A DNA stretch of 64,000 nt from Trachythela sp. YZ-2020 (lineage: Eukaryota > Cnidaria > Anthozoa > Malacalcyonacea > Clavulariidae). Within the stretch, counting starts at the first letter, position 1. Every line of letters starts with the position of its first letter. The position numbers and the translations under genes are program-made. The notes beneath the pieces are model-generated. The model made no database searches. It saw only the letters and a list, made by a program, of their open reading frames with translations, and was not told the origin of the DNA. Of the stretch, positions 63,151 through 64,000 are shown one piece after another. The DNA is taken from assembly GCA_016169945.1 (NCBI GenBank), contig JADLSH010000375.1, forward strand, positions 1,374,501 to 1,438,500. The letters run 5' to 3'.

Positions 63151-63598
63151 GTCACACTGACCACCACTCAACTCAGGCATCGCCAGAATATTGCCAAATC
63201 TGTTTGCAAAACATTACGTAAATGTTAAAAACTGATACACACCTGATACACACCTCACACTAGACAATGTATCATTCACTTTAGTTCAGGTCAAATAACT
63301 GACCCAGAACCAATGACCATCTTGATTAAAGTGTACAAAACTGACCCCTTTCGGTTGGGTCCAGGGGGCGGATTAGCACCATCAGTGGGTCGGGCTTTAA
63401 CGCATAAGGGCCCCCTTTGTGACGTCATTGAAACAAGTCCACAGAAACGCGATTACTATGAATTAAAAAGATTGACTTTGATATAAACCCGGTAGTCTGC
63501 TTCTCCTATATCTATTCATTAAAACAGTAATATTTTGTTACAATGTATACGTAGCAGTAGCGGCGGACGATTACATTGGTTAGGGGGCTAGAGAAACT
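63151..63598. other. Intergenic, nothing recognised
   Basis: No gene seen; a GC-richer patch (63345-63430) contains ggtccagggggcggat and tgacgtca-type text. Confidence 0.35.
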
Positions 63599-63920
63599 CT
63601 AGGGTGGTCCGGGGGATGCCCCTCGGAAAATTTTGAAATCCGCAGTCGTCTCGGAAATGGCATTTCCTGCGTTCTAGGGAGATCTGACATGCACACACTA
63701 GGTCATTTTAGTGTTCATTTTGCATGGTAGTGAAGAATAACTATATAACAAAATAAATTTGGCAGTATTACCGATTGGTTGGAAGCGGAAAACAGTAAAA
63801 TTTATACTGATTGAACGAACACTAAAATAACCTAGTGTATGCATGTCAGATCTCCCTAGAACGCAGGAAATGCCATTCCCGAGACTGCGGATTTCAAAAT
63901 TTTCCCCCGGACCACCCTAG
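63599..63920. repeat. Large fold-back repeat at the right edge
   Basis: The left arm (63599-63718) begins ctagggtggtccggggg and carries the 'ggcatttcctgcgttct' module. The right arm (63814-63920) is its inverted copy, ending ccgggaccaccctag-like text, with about 85-90% identity over about 105 bases. The loop is about 95 bases. G/C tracts follow to the window end. Confidence 0.85.
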
Positions 63921-64000
63921 ACAAGGCATATTTTAACATATATACTGGGGGGCCACTTGGCCCCCCAGGCCCTCTTGATGGCCCCCCACTCACACAAAAT

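Overview
The window looks like animal genomic DNA, most probably from a cnidarian (an anthozoan is my best guess). It is AT-rich and intron-rich, packed with short inverted-repeat elements, LINE, Gypsy and Penelope pieces. It also encodes a HEPN(DZIP3-type)/NB-ARC protein of the kind that is abundant in cnidarians. The organism call is inference from gene content; no rRNA or mitochondrial sequence is present to settle it.

Layout. Positions 1-7.6 kb hold one decayed Gypsy-type LTR retrotransposon on the minus strand that runs off the left edge. Its integrase is split by two LINE 3' ends (118-3064) and its RNase H/integrase linker by a third (about 3863-5020). 8-13.6 kb holds a C/G-rich repeat, a dead Tc1-like transposase, a broken HUH-endonuclease/SF3-helicase (Rep/NS1-like) gene and an inverted-repeat element with a 6-bp target duplication. 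16.2-23.1 kb is an intact three-exon minus-strand gene whose splice phases all fit. It predicts a 1,494-residue protein with HEPN, coiled coil, NB-ARC, TPR, right-handed beta-helix and MYND zinc finger: an NLR-like/STAND protein with an unusual tail. 23-33.6 kb is mostly repeats. They include a Penelope-like remnant with five type-I hammerhead ribozyme motifs (30,557-31,746), a mariner-type miniature element and a hAT-type miniature element with perfect 8-bp target duplications.

33.96-48.86 kb is a plus-strand gene of 12 coding exons for an IL-17-receptor-like protein: signal peptide, Cys-rich ectodomain, one membrane segment and a cytoplasmic SEFIR domain. It has two alternative signal-peptide exons and two in-frame acceptors before the membrane exon. 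Its introns carry hAT-like and Harbinger-like miniature elements. 51.75-62.72 kb is a minus-strand eight-exon gene for a 324-residue zeta-crystallin-type NADPH:quinone oxidoreductase. Its fourth intron holds a complete Gypsy element with LTRs (54,303-58,679), itself broken by a small retroposon, and its sixth intron holds an element nested within an element. The right edge is a large fold-back repeat.

How the genes relate. The NLR-like gene and the SEFIR receptor are both of innate-immune type and lie about 11 kb apart on opposite strands. The sequence does not show that they work together. The oxidoreductase is a housekeeping-type redox enzyme. All exon calls rest on reading-frame continuity, splice consensus and recognised domain order; no transcript or database evidence was available.
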